Assembly (NCBI RefSeq): GCF_023278185.1 | Contig: NZ_CP066356.1 | Coordinates: 6,936,001-7,000,000, forward strand | Direction: 5' to 3' | Origin: Bradyrhizobium elkanii USDA 76 | Lineage (GTDB): Bacteria; Pseudomonadota; Alphaproteobacteria; Rhizobiales; Xanthobacteraceae | DNA length: 64,000 nt | In this document: piece after piece, positions 17,426 to 27,040 of the stretch | How positions within the stretch are numbered: the first letter of the stretch is position 1 | How the letters are laid out: the number at the start of each line of letters is the position of its first letter | Made by a program: the position numbers and the translations under genes | The notes under the pieces: generated by a model | What the model was told of the DNA's origin: nothing | Database searches by the model: none | Seen by the model: only the letters and a program-made list of their open reading frames with translations

Positions 17426-17671
17426 GGTGCCGGCCGGGACCGCTCCAAACTGATCGAGAATATGCCCCGGGTCTTCGGGAGCAAGAGCCGGGGTCCTGAA
17501 GGCGCTGGCGAAGTCTTGCGGCGTTACGAGGCAGGCCGCGAAAAAGCTGGCGCGCAAGCTGCACGGCGGGCTGTCCGGTCGCTGCCTTGCGAAGCGCCTT
17601 TATGGCGAGCGCAGCATGGTCGGCGGCTTCGTCGTTTCCGGCCTTTTTAATGGGCTCCAGCGTAGGTAGTC

Positions 17672-17851
17672 TCACTTGATTTCTGGAGGGCTTGGTTTCG
17701 GCAAACCATATTTCGCCGCACGCATCTCTGCCAGATGTCGGTATGCCGAGGCTTGCTTTAACAGCTCTGCCTTGAACGCTCCATTCTGCTCAGTGACCGC
17801 TAACTTCTCGAACTCAACGGCGCGTTCCAAGTATTCCGTAAGCATCTTCAT
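17672..17851 (-). CDS. Small conserved helical protein
   Basis: A 59-residue protein, MKMLTEYLERAVEFEKLAVT, then AFKAELLKQASAYRHLAEMR and YGLPKP. It resembles short rhizobial hypothetical proteins in which a helical hairpin carries E-F-E-K-L-A ... A-Y-R-x-L-A. A shorter relative lies at 37380. ATG 17851 is preferred to an upstream TTG. Confidence 0.6.
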   Translation of the reverse strand: MKMLTEYLERAVEFEKLAVTEQNGAFKAELLKQASAYRHLAEMRAAKYGLPKPSPPEIK

Positions 17852-17959
17852 GATTGAAAACAATCCCGCGAGCGCCCTGACAGCGAGCTTCGCGCTTCTG
17901 AACTAGGTAGTCAATCACATCGACGCGGAGAGTAAATCGAGCTTCTACCTTCAAATTAG

Positions 17960-18127
17960 TCAATTTAGCTTTCGTTCCGCGACCCAGTCAGACGGGGCGT
18001 TTGCCCGAACTAGCAGCTGGTCCACTTGTGCGTCGGAGAGGCCGACGACCGCGATCATGTGCTGGACCAGAGAATCTACGCGGCGGATTTCGGTTCGCGA
18101 GATCCGAATCGTCCTGGACGTTCGCAT
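17960..18127 (-). CDS. Possible 55-residue protein
   Basis: It begins MRTSRTIRISRTEIRRVDSL and continues VQHMIAVVGLSDAQVDQLLV, helical and with natural-looking codon use for this genome. No family is recognised and no strong ribosome binding site was seen. It could be the intact end of a degraded longer gene. Confidence 0.35.
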   Translation of the reverse strand: MRTSRTIRISRTEIRRVDSLVQHMIAVVGLSDAQVDQLLVRANAPSDWVAERKLN

Positions 18128-18129
18128 TC

Positions 18130-18884
18130 GCCGCGATCACTACCTTGAGCCGCGGCCCATGTGCCGAGCTCGTCAAAAGGCCCGTTTCAAGCCGAGTTCG
18201 GTAGCAGGAGGACGGCACCGGAGCCGGCGGATTAAGAAAACCAATCACCGCCGGGTCGTCGACGATCTGCTCGGTCACCATCGGCGCCGGTTGCTCACAG
18301 ACAAACCATCCAACCAACGCTGTTTCGTTCTACGAATCCCATCAGCTTTATCCCTCCAACCATCCGCGCGTAAAGCAGCGGTAAGACGTGCTCGTATTGG
18401 ATGATCGCGCGGTAACCTGCGCTGATGTATCAATCCAAATGCGCGGATCATTTGCGTTGCCGGAAGTGGTGGTTGATGCTTCCAAACCGTTCCCGCCGAC
18501 AGAATAGCTAGGTGCGCTGTCGGTAAGGCCGGTTTCGTGCGTTCATCAAACGGTGTTTAACGCCGTCGGACACTGGCGAGCGCAAAGGTCCGCAACGTCG
18601 TCCCGACAGTCGCGTTTATATCCAGCGCTGAACCAGGCCAGAAACATTTTCTACTTCGCTGCAAAAGTCGCCGCATGACCGGATGGTCGACATAGCTCTG
18701 GAATGCCGCTGCGAACTCGACCGTCTCGCCTTCTTCGATCGTTTTGTGATCTCCGGAAATCGCCCCGAGGGGATTTATGGGGATCTTCCGGTTCAGGTTC
18801 AGAGATTAGGTGGTCGCACAGCTGCCAGCGTTGGCCGAGGGCTAGCGCAGTCCCAATCGTTTCGGGACTGGATTTTAGCCCTTG
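18130..18884. other. Intergenic stretch, nothing recognised
   Basis: Minus-strand pieces such as EEGETVEFAAAFQSYVDHPV look coding for short stretches but do not join into one frame, so decayed genes are likely. No known family was identified. Confidence 0.35.
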
Positions 18885-19270
18885 CTAGCAGCTAGGGCTA
18901 ATCGCCGTTGAGTTTACTTGGCTTTCGTCGACGTCACGACCGGCAGCACGCGCCTCGATCGCCGCGATACCGGCATCGACCGGCAGCTGGATCGGATCCG
19001 TGGTGCGCTTGCCGCGGCCATCGCCATTGCGGCGGCCGTTCTCGTCAAGTGCGGTCAATCGCGCCGATCTCCTCGAGCCAGGCAAGCCGCCGGCGGACCG
19101 AATCCTGCGATAGGTCGCAATCCGCCGCCGGCGACGGGATACCGACCCAGCACATGCCGTCGCCCTCGACATACTCCCCGAACGCGCGAAGCACGCTTTT
19201 TGCGGGAGCAAATGAATTCGCGCGCGAGAGTTTCCTCTCGCGCAGCGAGCGACGTATCGCGGGAATTGAC
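18885..19270 (-). pseudogene. Frameshifted helix-turn-helix protein
   Basis: Two overlapping frames combine into one protein: a winged-helix-like part (SVLRAFGEYVEGDGMCWVGI, SQDSVRRRLAWLEEIGAI) and then LTALDENGRRNGDGRGKRTT and DPIQLPVDAGIAAIEARA. I know this as a helix-turn-helix family found on rhizobial islands. The break is at about 19045, where the first frame meets a stop just as the second takes over. No start codon is evident, so the N-terminus may also be lost. Confidence 0.6.
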
Positions 19271-19303
19271 AGAAGGCCCGGCCGGAACCGCGCCTTCTCC
19301 TCG

Positions 19304-19576
19304 TCACCAGCCGTACCAGTAGGGATAAACCGGCCGATAGTAGCGGACGACCCGATACGGGCGGCCGTAGTAGTAGGGTGGCGGGCCGTAGACCGGTCCA
19401 TAATAGACCGGGGGTGCGGTGGCGGCCGCTAATGTTCCAGCGAACAGCCCGAGAGCAAGCCCGGGGCCAATACCCGGACCGCCCCAACCATGGTGACGCC
19501 AATGGGCCGAAGCCGGCGCAACCGTTCCAATGAGGAGCGTTGCCGCCGCGACGACTGCAAAAGCAAGCTTTCTCAT
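19304..19576 (-). CDS. Small secreted tyrosine/proline-rich protein
   Basis: A 90-residue protein with a clear signal peptide (MRKLAFAVVAAATLLIGTV, cleavage after A-S-A) and a mature part made of H-W-R-H-H-G, a Gly/Ala-rich hydrophobic stretch, then repeats of Y-Y and P-x-Y (PPVYYGPVYGPPPYYYGRPY). Such proteins are common and uncharacterised in the envelope of Bradyrhizobium. Start preceded by AAAGGGA. It is immediately upstream of the decayed helix-turn-helix gene. Confidence 0.75.
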   Translation of the reverse strand: MRKLAFAVVAAATLLIGTVAPASAHWRHHGWGGPGIGPGLALGLFAGTLAAATAPPVYYGPVYGPPPYYYGRPYRVVRYYRPVYPYWYGW

Positions 19577-19599
19577 GTCCCTTTCCTCAACTTCTTAAG

Positions 19600-20600
19600 C
19601 GCTTACGCGCTTGCCTCTTATCATGCTCCAATTGGCCGAAGCTCGGTTCGGCTATACATTGAATTAGAACCGTCCGGGCCGAGTTCAAGTAACTCGTTGA
19701 CCAAAGAGGGTGAGAGCCATGGTGACATGACGCGCAGACGATCTCGCAAGCCTAGAACGGCGGCGCCTATTCGGGAGGGAGAGCGACGTCAGACCACCGG
19801 AGGCTTTCCTTCGGCAGCTCCTTGATCGGCAGATCAACATCGCTCTTTCCCAGCGTCTCCTTCAGGGAGCTTGCGGCGGAACACCTGATCCAACAATATC
19901 CTTTACCTAACGGTCGAAAATTGCGGCGGTCTTCTCCGCGTAGCCGCGCTTGTGGCCCGGGTCAGGCCCGCGGCCATGTTCTCAAGCTCAAGTGACCAAA
20001 AGCCGCTCGTACTCACGCATGATGATTTTATAGCAGCTGTATGACGAAGCCCTCTAAACTCTTGCAATCCACAATGGTGATCAAACCTTTGGCCCATCAG
20101 CATCGGCTGCAGTTTCGGCGTCTTGTGAGCAATGAAACGAGCGGCTTGACTTCTGCGCTTCCTCCAGTCGGGAAAAGCTTTCCGGCGCCCGCCGTTAATA
20201 TGGAGCTGGATACGCTAGCCATCGTATTGATCTCGTGCAGGTGGTTCCCCAAGTGAGCCTTGCTCCGCAGGCGCGCGAGCGGGTTTAATGAAGCCCGGCT
20301 TCACAGGCGCACTGCTTCCAACTAAAGCGGGCCCCGCCTGGTTCGCGACCTGGCGAGCGGGTCGCCCCTTTATCGAGCGGCGCACCCGCTGAATGGAAGG
20401 CCGGGATTGAATGCGCCGTCGATCGTGACCGGCTCAGAAGCGCGTAAGCGGCACCTACTATAAGTCCACGAAGCCGGCAAAGACGTATTGGCTAGTCCTC
20501 GAATGGACAACAGAGGGGCTAGAAGATAAGGTCAAACAACAGCACTGCGCCGGCAATGCTGAGAAAAACGATAATGAGGTCCAATCGCGGCCTTCTTCCG
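19600..20600. other. Intergenic stretch, nothing recognised
   Basis: No open frame has a recognisable product or good start. The sequence looks like degraded island DNA. No repeat beyond the family that begins at 20628 was seen. Confidence 0.4.
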
Positions 20601-20619
20601 ACATGGTCCCACCTTAGAA

Positions 20620-21240
20620 ACGAACGGCCCCGGCGCACTGGGGAGCACCGAAGCCGTTAAGTAGTCCCACTCCATCGTGGAGAGATAACTTCGCGGGCTA
20701 CTGCTTGTTCCCGGAAGGAAACGGCCCCAGCGAGAAGGTAGCTGAGGCCGATCCGACGCCAAGCGAATCCAAGTCGGCAAAGACCTGTTGGCCGAAAAGA
20801 AAGAGCCCCAACTGCGAAGCTGGAGCCAGTGTGAGGCTGGGCGTCTCAGTGCCAGTAGCGGTGCGGCACCGAACAGGCGGCCGATGCCGCGGCATGCGCT
20901 TCGTTCCTATTCACAAAAAGGCCCCAGCATCCGGATCATGCTGGCGCCAGGCCGGATCGCCCGAACCGCTGTCCACCGAGAGGCAGCGGTCGTCGTTTTA
21001 GGGCTGAAGGAATACGGAATAAAAATTGCCTGCCCTATTGCTCGGATAATGCAAACGACGCCGGTTCCGGAAATAACCCGTGTGAACTTTGGAAAGCAAA
21101 AGTGCCGTTTTTTCCTGCCCCTTGACGGGATTGCCGAAGACAGTTTCACTTGGGGTCTCAGCTCTCTCCAGGCTGAGAACCCCTACCGTGCAAGGCGAGG
21201 CCCCGTAGGACCCCACAACGGGGCCTCGCTGCGGATTGGT
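20620..21240. repeat. Second cluster of GGCCCC-type hairpin repeats
   Basis: Members at about 20628 (ACGGCCCCGGCGCACTGGGG), 20726, 20797 (GAGCCCCAACTGCGAAGCTGG), 20919 (AAAGGCCCCAGCATCCGG) and 21195, where GCGAGGCCCC pairs with GGGGCCTCGC as a perfect 10-bp stem. The 20643-20730 part repeats 17341-17425. No gene is recognised. Confidence 0.65.
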
Positions 21241-21556
21241 ATGCGACGGTGGGCCGGCAAGCTGTAGCAACTCGACTTGACGTACCCAAGCCAAACTTGG
21301 CTCTTGGTTTTGCGTGGAGTTGCGTTATGCCCTGGTCCCGTTGGACACCCTCGATGGTCTCTTTGCCTGGTCAGACCGTCTTCCCGGTCGCGCGCTGACG
21401 ACTTCGGGAAGGTCGGCCCGGCATGGCCTTAGGCCGACCTTGAGGCGACCGGCCTTAAGAGGGTCATTCAGCAGAACACCGCGGTCCGCTCCGGGCCATG
21501 GCTGCGATCATGCGCTCCATCGTTGCGCCCGGCCGCGACGGGGCATGCACCTCAGC

Positions 21557-21998
21557 TTAATTGGCGCTGATATCCGTCTCTCCGCCGGCAATGATGACCG
21601 TATCGATGCCATCGCTGCATAGCTGCTGATGAAGATCGCTGCCTTTCCACGGCGAATAAACGTGTTTGTCGAAAGTGCAGGCCGGGGGAGCAAACTTCGC
21701 GAGGTCGGGGACTAATCCCACCACCTCTGGCCCGATGCTGTCGATTGTCATCGCCCCACCGTTCGGAGTCGTGCCGCCACATACCCGCTCATTGGCCCGG
21801 CTTGCCGGCCGGAATGAAAGGAGTGAACAAGCTTCTCTCGGGATGGGCAGCTGTGACGGCGAGGATATTCGGGAGAACTCGCGGGAGCCACGGCATCTTC
21901 CAGTCGGTGGCTTCAGCGAGCATTCGCTGCATATCGACGCAGATATGAACCTCGCTCTCACCGGGCGGCCCGTACCGAAGTTCATCGTCCTTCGCCAT
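21557..21998 (-). pseudogene. Truncated isochorismatase-family hydrolase
   Basis: The frame from ATG 21998 reads SEVHICVDMQRMLAEATDW, then KMPWLPRVLPNI; after one frame change near 21800 it continues ANERVCGGTTPNGGAM, FDKHVYSPWKGSDL and DGIDTVIIAGGETD. This is the cysteine-hydrolase (isochorismatase-like) fold with the catalytic Asp in V-D-M-Q. The usual next block with the catalytic Cys is absent, and a stop follows, so both a frameshift and a 3' truncation inactivate it. Confidence 0.7.
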
Positions 21999-21999
21999 T

Positions 22000-22509
22000 G
22001 TCTTAAATCCCGGAAAGCCAGCTCCAACAGAGCGAGACCCATTAGTTCCTGCGTGCTCGAGGGTTGTCGCCAGAAACTCGCCGAGCCCGGCAGCAGGTGG
22101 ACGTGGCGTGATAGATTTTAGCAAGAATATCGACGCGGGCTATCGGAGCGGTCCCGGCCAAACCTGACGGCGCTAGCAAGGCGACCGACCCGGGTTAGCA
22201 TGACGACGTTCCCGAATGGACGGCTCCGGCGAAATGCGCCATTCGTTTGTCTTGGCATGCGAGAAGATGAGCGCGCGGAAGGTGCAGTTCTTGAACTCAG
22301 AAGCATCGCACCCAAAAGAAAGCGCGCGGGCCCCGCTCCTGAGATCGCGAGCATACCGCGCGCCTTCGGCTGATCTTTTCTATCGCTTTCCGCGAATGTT
22401 CTGCACCTAGCTGAAAATGCTTGATCGGAAAATGCCGTTTATCGGACCCAGCATGTTCATCTTACTGCAGCCCGAGCAGAGCTTCTGAGGCAAACCAGAC
22501 ATTCGCACC
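22000..22509. other. Intergenic stretch, nothing recognised
   Basis: Short open frames only; none has a ribosome binding site or known motif. Confidence 0.4.
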
Positions 22510-22596
22510 TCAGTGATGCATGAAGATTGCAAGAAGAATGATGATCGGAAGCGGTATGCCAATCAGCCAGAGAAGCGCTCCTTTGCCGAAACCCAT
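22510..22596 (-). CDS. 28-residue membrane microprotein
   Basis: The peptide starts MGFGKGALLWLIGIPLPIII and ends with F-M-H-H: nearly all of it is one membrane helix. A strong ribosome binding site (GAGGAGGAAATT) precedes the ATG. Near-identical short proteins of this form are found across Bradyrhizobium. The function is unknown; a small envelope stress peptide is plausible. Confidence 0.65.
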   Translation of the reverse strand: MGFGKGALLWLIGIPLPIIILLAIFMHH

Positions 22597-22833
22597 AATT
22601 TCCTCCTCAGGTTTGTGAATGACGTCAGACCAACCCAACCTCGAAATCGTTGTTCCTGCAGCTGGCAACCAAATCGGCCAAGCAGTCAGTACCGCCAGAA
22701 GCCCCTCCCAGTGGCCTTCTTGCTTCCGACTCCGTAACGCATGACGCGCGCTCGGCCGAGGGTCCGCTATGGTCCTAATTGGAACCGGGTTCCCTGCCAA
22801 TTGTTGTTGTGCGCCACTTATGAGGAGCACCGC

Positions 22834-23346
22834 ATGGCTAGGAAGCCGAAGAAGCTGGAAGACCTTTTCCACGAGACGCTAAAGGACATTTATTTCGCTG
22901 AAAACAAAATCCTCAAAACCCTTCCGAAGATGGCCAAGGCGGCGCAGTCGCCCGACCTCAAGGCGGCGTTCACGCAGCATGAGCGCGAGACGAGAGCCCA
23001 GGTTAAGCGGCTCGACCGCGTATTCAAGATCATCGGCAAGCCCGCGCGCGGCAAAACCTGCGCCGCCATCAACGGCATCGCCGAAGAAGGCTCCGAGATC
23101 ATGAAGGACTTTAAGGGAATGCCCGCGCTCGATGCCGGTCTTGTCGCAGCCGCCCAGGCCGTCGAGCACTATGAGATTTCGCGGTATGGCACACTGTCCA
23201 CATGGGCTGAAGAGCTGGGCTACGATGAAGCGGTCCAGCTACTTGAAGAGACCCTGACCGAAGAAAAGAAGACTGACAAGACCCTGACGGGCATCGCCAA
23301 GTCAGTTGTCAACGTTGAAGCCGAGAACGAAGAGGAAGACGCCTGA
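22834..23346 (+). CDS. DUF892 (YciE-type) ferritin-like protein
   Basis: A 170-residue four-helix-bundle protein: LEDLFHETLKDIYFAENKIL, the typical start of the YciE/DUF892 family with its E-x-x-x-D-x-x-x-A-E ligands; then AFTQHERETRAQVKRLDRVF, AAAQAVEHYEISRYGTLSTW and LLEETLTEEKKTDKTL. Members are induced by stress and may bind iron at a di-metal site. The ATG follows ATGAGGAGCACCGC. Its end overlaps the convergent gene at 23302. Confidence 0.9.
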   Translation: MARKPKKLEDLFHETLKDIYFAENKILKTLPKMAKAAQSPDLKAAFTQHERETRAQVKRLDRVFKIIGKPARGKTCAAINGIAEEGSEIMKDFKGMPALDAGLVAAAQAVEHYEISRYGTLSTWAEELGYDEAVQLLEETLTEEKKTDKTLTGIAKSVVNVEAENEEEDA

Positions 23347-23640
23347 CTGATGCCAAGCGCGACTCCAGCTTGAACGACGCCACTTTTGACAGGTTTCTAG
23401 CAGGCGATCCAGAAAGATCGCCTGCCCCCTCAGGATTTTCACCCACGCCTCTTCGACGCCCAACCATGCGACACGGTCGAACTCTGCAAAGCGCTGCAGC
23501 CGTCCGTGGCGCCACACCATTTCAAAGCAGCTGCTTTGAAACTCGACCGCACTCCAACGGCTCGCCGACGCCCAGCCATGCACGAATTTGCCGCCGAGCT
23601 GCTTTGCCTCCCTCAGTGCTATGAAAATGCTAGGCGGCAC
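23302..23640 (-). CDS. Conserved-looking hypothetical protein
   Basis: A 112-residue frame from a GTG: FIALREAKQLGGKFVHGWAS, AVEFQSSCFEMVWRHGRLQR and WVKILRGQAIFLDRLLETCQ. Codon use is like that of real genes nearby. No family is recognised. It overlaps the end of the DUF892 gene by 45 bp on the opposite strand, so its true end or its reality is uncertain. Confidence 0.4.
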   Translation of the reverse strand: MPPSIFIALREAKQLGGKFVHGWASASRWSAVEFQSSCFEMVWRHGRLQRFAEFDRVAWLGVEEAWVKILRGQAIFLDRLLETCQKWRRSSWSRAWHQSGVFLFVLGFNVDN

Positions 23641-23726
23641 ATGACCTGTTTCTTCCGCGAACTCGCGTTTAACTGCGGCGGAGCTTCACTTCAAAAATCG
23701 GACCTTTGGGAATAGTCCACGCGCCC

Positions 23727-24030
23727 TCATCCTTGTTCGTCCAGACGGCCTCCCACGATGCCCAAGCAGGACTTCAATCGAGGCACATTCTTGCGGAGTT
23801 TCTCAAGGCTCGGATGCGAGCCGGTCTCGTAAAGTTTGGCAACCATATCGGCGATGGCATCGCCTATGCCCGTAATGTTGGAGAGCGCGCCTGCTTCGAT
23901 GAGCCTCCCCGCTGCTGCGACAACGCTGACAGGCTGGTGGCCGCACGCAGATAGGCCTTTACACGGTAGGGATTACGGCCGCAATCCGCGACAGCTGGCC
24001 GATCAGGCTGGTGGTCGGTCGTTTCCGATG
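23727..24030 (-). pseudogene. Fragment of a PolX-type DNA polymerase
   Basis: The pieces CGRNPYRVKAYLRAATSLSA and, after one frame change, GRLIEAGALSNITGIGDAIA, DMVAKLYETGSHPSLEKLRK match the N-terminal helix-hairpin-helix domain of PolX polymerases (N-P-Y-R-V-x-A-Y ... G-I-G-x-x-I-A-x-x-I). Nothing of the nucleotidyltransferase or PHP domains follows. It is a remnant of a larger DNA repair gene. Confidence 0.65.
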
Positions 24031-24093
24031 AGCTGGATCAGCACCCAGTGCTGCCGCAAGAGGCTCGGTTTCTCAGGAAGCCTTCTGCTCCGC

Positions 24094-24513
24094 CTAAATT
24101 GATCGCGGCGCTGCGGGGGCTGATAGCGTCGACCCCCGCTCGGCCAGCAGGTTGATCTGCAGCTCCAGGTGATTGCGCCGCTCGAAAGCCCGATCCGAGA
24201 TGTTTTGCCGGATCAGGACGCAGGACGTCAAAAGGACAGCCTCAAGCGCAAGCACGAGGGAAAGAAGCGGAAAGGGATATTCATCAAAGTGCCAGCTGGC
24301 TTTCGGTGCGAGCGTGTTAATCCACAGCCACAGGCCTACGCCGCAAGACTGGATCGCAAAGAAATAGGGCGTGCCGACGAAACGGCCGACGGCGTGAAGC
24401 GCGCGATGATGGAGGAGGAGTTGCTCCTCGTCCTCCTTTTCAATTCGCAGGATCGCCTCAATATTTCGTGCCGAAGCGCCCGAGGCGTGATCGGATGGCG
24501 CAGCGTCCTCCAC
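24094..24513 (-). CDS. DUF1003 membrane protein
   Basis: A 139-residue protein: a cytoplasmic N-terminus, two membrane segments (PYFFAIQSCGVGLWLWINTL and LSLVLALEAVLLTSCVLIRQ) and the DUF1003 signature RRNHLELQINLLAERGST. The function is unknown. It begins with GTG at 24513, sharing one base with the TAG of the iron-permease gene, so they are coupled. Confidence 0.85.
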   Translation of the reverse strand: MEDAAPSDHASGASARNIEAILRIEKEDEEQLLLHHRALHAVGRFVGTPYFFAIQSCGVGLWLWINTLAPKASWHFDEYPFPLLSLVLALEAVLLTSCVLIRQNISDRAFERRNHLELQINLLAERGSTLSAPAAPRSI

Positions 24514-24974
24514 TAGTCAGCCGCCCGTTCGGCGGCGCGCCGGGCCCTTCGCCCCGTCGCCTTGACGCTGTCCTCGCCGGCTTTCTCCGCTTTCGCGCGA
24601 GATTCGCAGGTCTTGCGCAGCTGTTCGAGCTCCTCATCGGTCAGGTGCTCAATGCCGACCAGAGAATTTCGGGCGGCGCCGACGCGGATCAACTCATCGA
24701 GTTTTACCTGCATGGCAGCGCTGTCGCGGTTCTGCGAATTCTGGATAAGGAAAACCATAAGGAAGGTGACGATCGTCGTGCCGGTATTTATGACGAGCTG
24801 CCACGTATCCGAATAGCCGAACACTGGTCCGGTCACAGCCCAAATGATGACGACCGCCGCGGCGAGCGCAAACGTCGAGGCATGCCCCGCGGCTTGCGCC
24901 GTCCGGCTCGCGAAGGCGCCGAAGAACTTTGCGGGACCGCTCTGCTGTTCCTGCAATTGCTTTTTAGTCCTCAT
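24513..24974 (-). CDS. Low-affinity iron permease family protein
   Basis: A 153-residue protein with two membrane segments (HASTFALAAAVVIIWAVTG and LVINTGTTIVTFLMVFLIQN) and the family pattern NSQNRDSAAMQVKLDELIR plus LEHLTDEELEQLRK-type text (here IEHLTDEELEQLRK). The name comes from fungal Fet4; transport has not been shown for most bacterial members. ATG 24974 is chosen; an ATG 6 nt upstream is equally possible. Confidence 0.82.
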   Translation of the reverse strand: MRTKKQLQEQQSGPAKFFGAFASRTAQAAGHASTFALAAAVVIIWAVTGPVFGYSDTWQLVINTGTTIVTFLMVFLIQNSQNRDSAAMQVKLDELIRVGAARNSLVGIEHLTDEELEQLRKTCESRAKAEKAGEDSVKATGRRARRAAERAAD

Positions 24975-24980
24975 GATCAT

Positions 24981-25382
24981 CTCGCCGGACAGCAACGGCA
25001 CGGAACCTGCAAAGTTCCACTGGCGTCAGCAGGCGGCCAAGACAACAGGCTACCCCGCGGAACCGCTGTTTGATCCTCCCGACTTGACTCGGTCGGGGTG
25101 ACGCCTCGGACTTCCCGACGCTGGCCTGCGAGCGATCCGGCCATATCTCCTGCGCCGCGTCTCGACAACGGAGCGGCGGACGTCGAACCCGTCGCGGGAA
25201 TGCTATCAAATCCCGACGTACAGGGCGTCTTCGCCGTCCCGGAGACATATCGCACGCAATTGCGTCTATGGTCAGGCCCTTCGACACGGAGGCCGGCAGA
25301 CAGGAAGTTCTCGTCGGATTGACACGTTCGACGGCCTCGGCTCGCGACCGGCCGGATAAGTGCCCGGTGTGGTTGCCTTCGC
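24981..25382. other. Intergenic stretch, nothing recognised
   Basis: About 400 bp between the iron-permease gene and the YihY gene. Open frames on the minus strand give low-complexity products. No clear terminator or promoter was seen. Confidence 0.4.
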
Positions 25383-26303
25383 TCAGGGCGCGCTCTTGGA
25401 ACGCCGTGCTTGCTCGCCTCTCTGACGCGCCGGCTGCGAGAGTGGTCGCACGTTCGTGCGATTGCTTCGCTCTCGTGGCTTGACCGAACCGCGCTGCTTG
25501 GCGTAGGCGTGGGTGATCTCCGCGCCCATCAGGATGATCTGCGAGGTGTAGTAGACCCAGATCAGCACGACGACGATCGAGGCAGCCGCGCCGTAGGTCG
25601 ACTCCAGACCTTGCTTGCCGATGTAGAGGCCGATCGCAGCCTTCCCTACTTCGAAAAACAAAGCCGTCAGGAGCGCACCGAGCCAGACATCGCGCCAAGC
25701 GACCAAAACATCCGGTAGCCATTTGAACATCATTGCGAACATTATCGTGACGACGGCAAACGACACCAACGTACTGACGACATGTAGCAAGCCCTCCGGC
25801 AGGTAGGGAGCTACGAATTTGCCGGCCGCGGCCAGGCATGCGGTCACCAGGAGCGAAACGAGCAGCAAAAAGCCGAGGGCCAAAACGGCGGCGAACGATA
25901 GCACGTAGTTGCGGGCGAAATGCCAAATCCCGCTCTCTTCCGATTCTTCGACCTCCCACACGACGTTGAGCGCGTCCTTCAACTGTACGACGACGCCAAT
26001 CGCGGCGAACAAAAGGGCGCCGAGGCCGAGAACCGTCGCCAGAATGCCCTCGGCGGGGCGGCTGGCTCCCGCCAGCATCGCTTCGATTGCTTTGGCTCCG
26101 GTGTCCCCGAGCATGTCCTTCAAGGAGGAGGTGACTTGTGAGGTGACGGCGTCGTAGCCGAAGAACAGCCCCGCGATCGCAATCGCGATCACGATAATAG
26201 GACCCAAGGAAAACACCGAGTAGTATGCAAGGGCGGCGCCCTGCCGCGCATCCTTGTGGCTCGACCAACCGGTCGCCGCCTCTTTCGCGACCGTCCACCA
26301 CAT
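25383..26303 (-). CDS. YihY/BrkB-family inner membrane protein
   Basis: A 306-residue protein with about six membrane helices. Family marks: ARQGAALAYYSVFSLGPIIV near the start, QLKDALNVVWEVEESEESG, and the end block STYGAAASIVVVLIWVYYTS followed by QIILMGAEITHAYAKQRGS. Once described as ribonuclease BN, now of unclear function (possibly transport or envelope stress). The C-terminal 40 residues are basic and disordered. ATG 26303 follows GGAGAAG. It is the last gene of a five-gene minus-strand operon. Confidence 0.9.
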   Translation of the reverse strand: MWWTVAKEAATGWSSHKDARQGAALAYYSVFSLGPIIVIAIAIAGLFFGYDAVTSQVTSSLKDMLGDTGAKAIEAMLAGASRPAEGILATVLGLGALLFAAIGVVVQLKDALNVVWEVEESEESGIWHFARNYVLSFAAVLALGFLLLVSLLVTACLAAAGKFVAPYLPEGLLHVVSTLVSFAVVTIMFAMMFKWLPDVLVAWRDVWLGALLTALFFEVGKAAIGLYIGKQGLESTYGAAASIVVVLIWVYYTSQIILMGAEITHAYAKQRGSVKPRERSNRTNVRPLSQPARQRGEQARRSKSAP

Positions 26304-26329
26304 TGCAGCTTCTCCGGTTCGGTTCAGGC

Positions 26330-27040
26330 TTATGGCGACTTCACCTTTTCCCGTGCCGCATTCGCAGCATCGATGCCAGCTTGCTTCACCCGATCGATGG
26401 CTTCGGCGCCGACTTCGGCGCTCAGCGTATCGGAGGCTTCGCGCAGGCTTTGCGATACGGCGCTGGCGCGCGTGTTCAAGTCGGTTTTGATATCGTCGCT
26501 GAGCTCGCCCACCCATTCGTTCTCGATGTCGGAAGTCTGGAACGCACCCGCAATTGCCGCACCGATTGTCAAGCCCACGGCACCGAGGACGAGCGGCTGC
26601 CGGTCAAGCATGCCTGCCAACGATGACTGCGCTTTCGTGAAAGCCTCTTTTCCGGGCATGCTGAGGTTCTCGCGCGCATAGGCGACGCCATCGTCGAATC
26701 GATCCTTGATCTTGTCCGCCGCTTCCGACATGGCATCTGAAGCCGCGCTAGCGGCCTCGCGTGTGGTTTCACCGAAGCCCGTGGCGTCATCATGATCCAT
26801 TTCTGGCGCGGTCGGCGGCGCAGCGGTCCTTTGGAGCCCGGACGCGGCCGCGCGAACATTGCGCGCGCCGAGATCAACGATCGGCGAAGCCCCCGCTGTC
26901 GCCGATCGCGTCGCGCTCTTGAGCTTCTCGTCGCCTGCCAACAGCCAGACCGCACCGCCTCCGATCAGTGCTGCGGCGAGCGGGTTTTCCCGCACCGCCG
27001 TTACGAGACTATCGAAAAAACTCGTCTGCGTGCTGCTCAT
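26330..27040 (-). CDS. Ala-rich stress/envelope protein, YtxH-like
   Basis: A 236-residue protein: one hydrophobic segment near the N-terminus (LAAALIGGGAVWLLAGDEKL), a long amphipathic middle (TREAASAASDAMSEAADKIK) and a second glycine-rich membrane segment (LVLGAVGLTIGAAIAGAF). It resembles the general class of DUF3618-associated proteins that tether coiled coils to the inner membrane. Its start overlaps the stop of the holin-X gene (ATGA). Confidence 0.75.
   Translation of the reverse strand: MSSTQTSFFDSLVTAVRENPLAAALIGGGAVWLLAGDEKLKSATRSATAGASPIVDLGARNVRAAASGLQRTAAPPTAPEMDHDDATGFGETTREAASAASDAMSEAADKIKDRFDDGVAYARENLSMPGKEAFTKAQSSLAGMLDRQPLVLGAVGLTIGAAIAGAFQTSDIENEWVGELSDDIKTDLNTRASAVSQSLREASDTLSAEVGAEAIDRVKQAGIDAANAAREKVKSP

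Noticed and set aside
17061..17675. A 204-codon minus-strand frame
   Set aside because: Only the first 50 residues look coding; the rest is antisense to the 17127 gene and to repeats. It may hide a small gene fragment, but I cannot support it.
20532..20620. Minus-strand hydrophobic peptide LDLIIVFLSIAGAVLLFDL
   Set aside because: It looks like a membrane helix, but no start codon with usable spacing is in frame.
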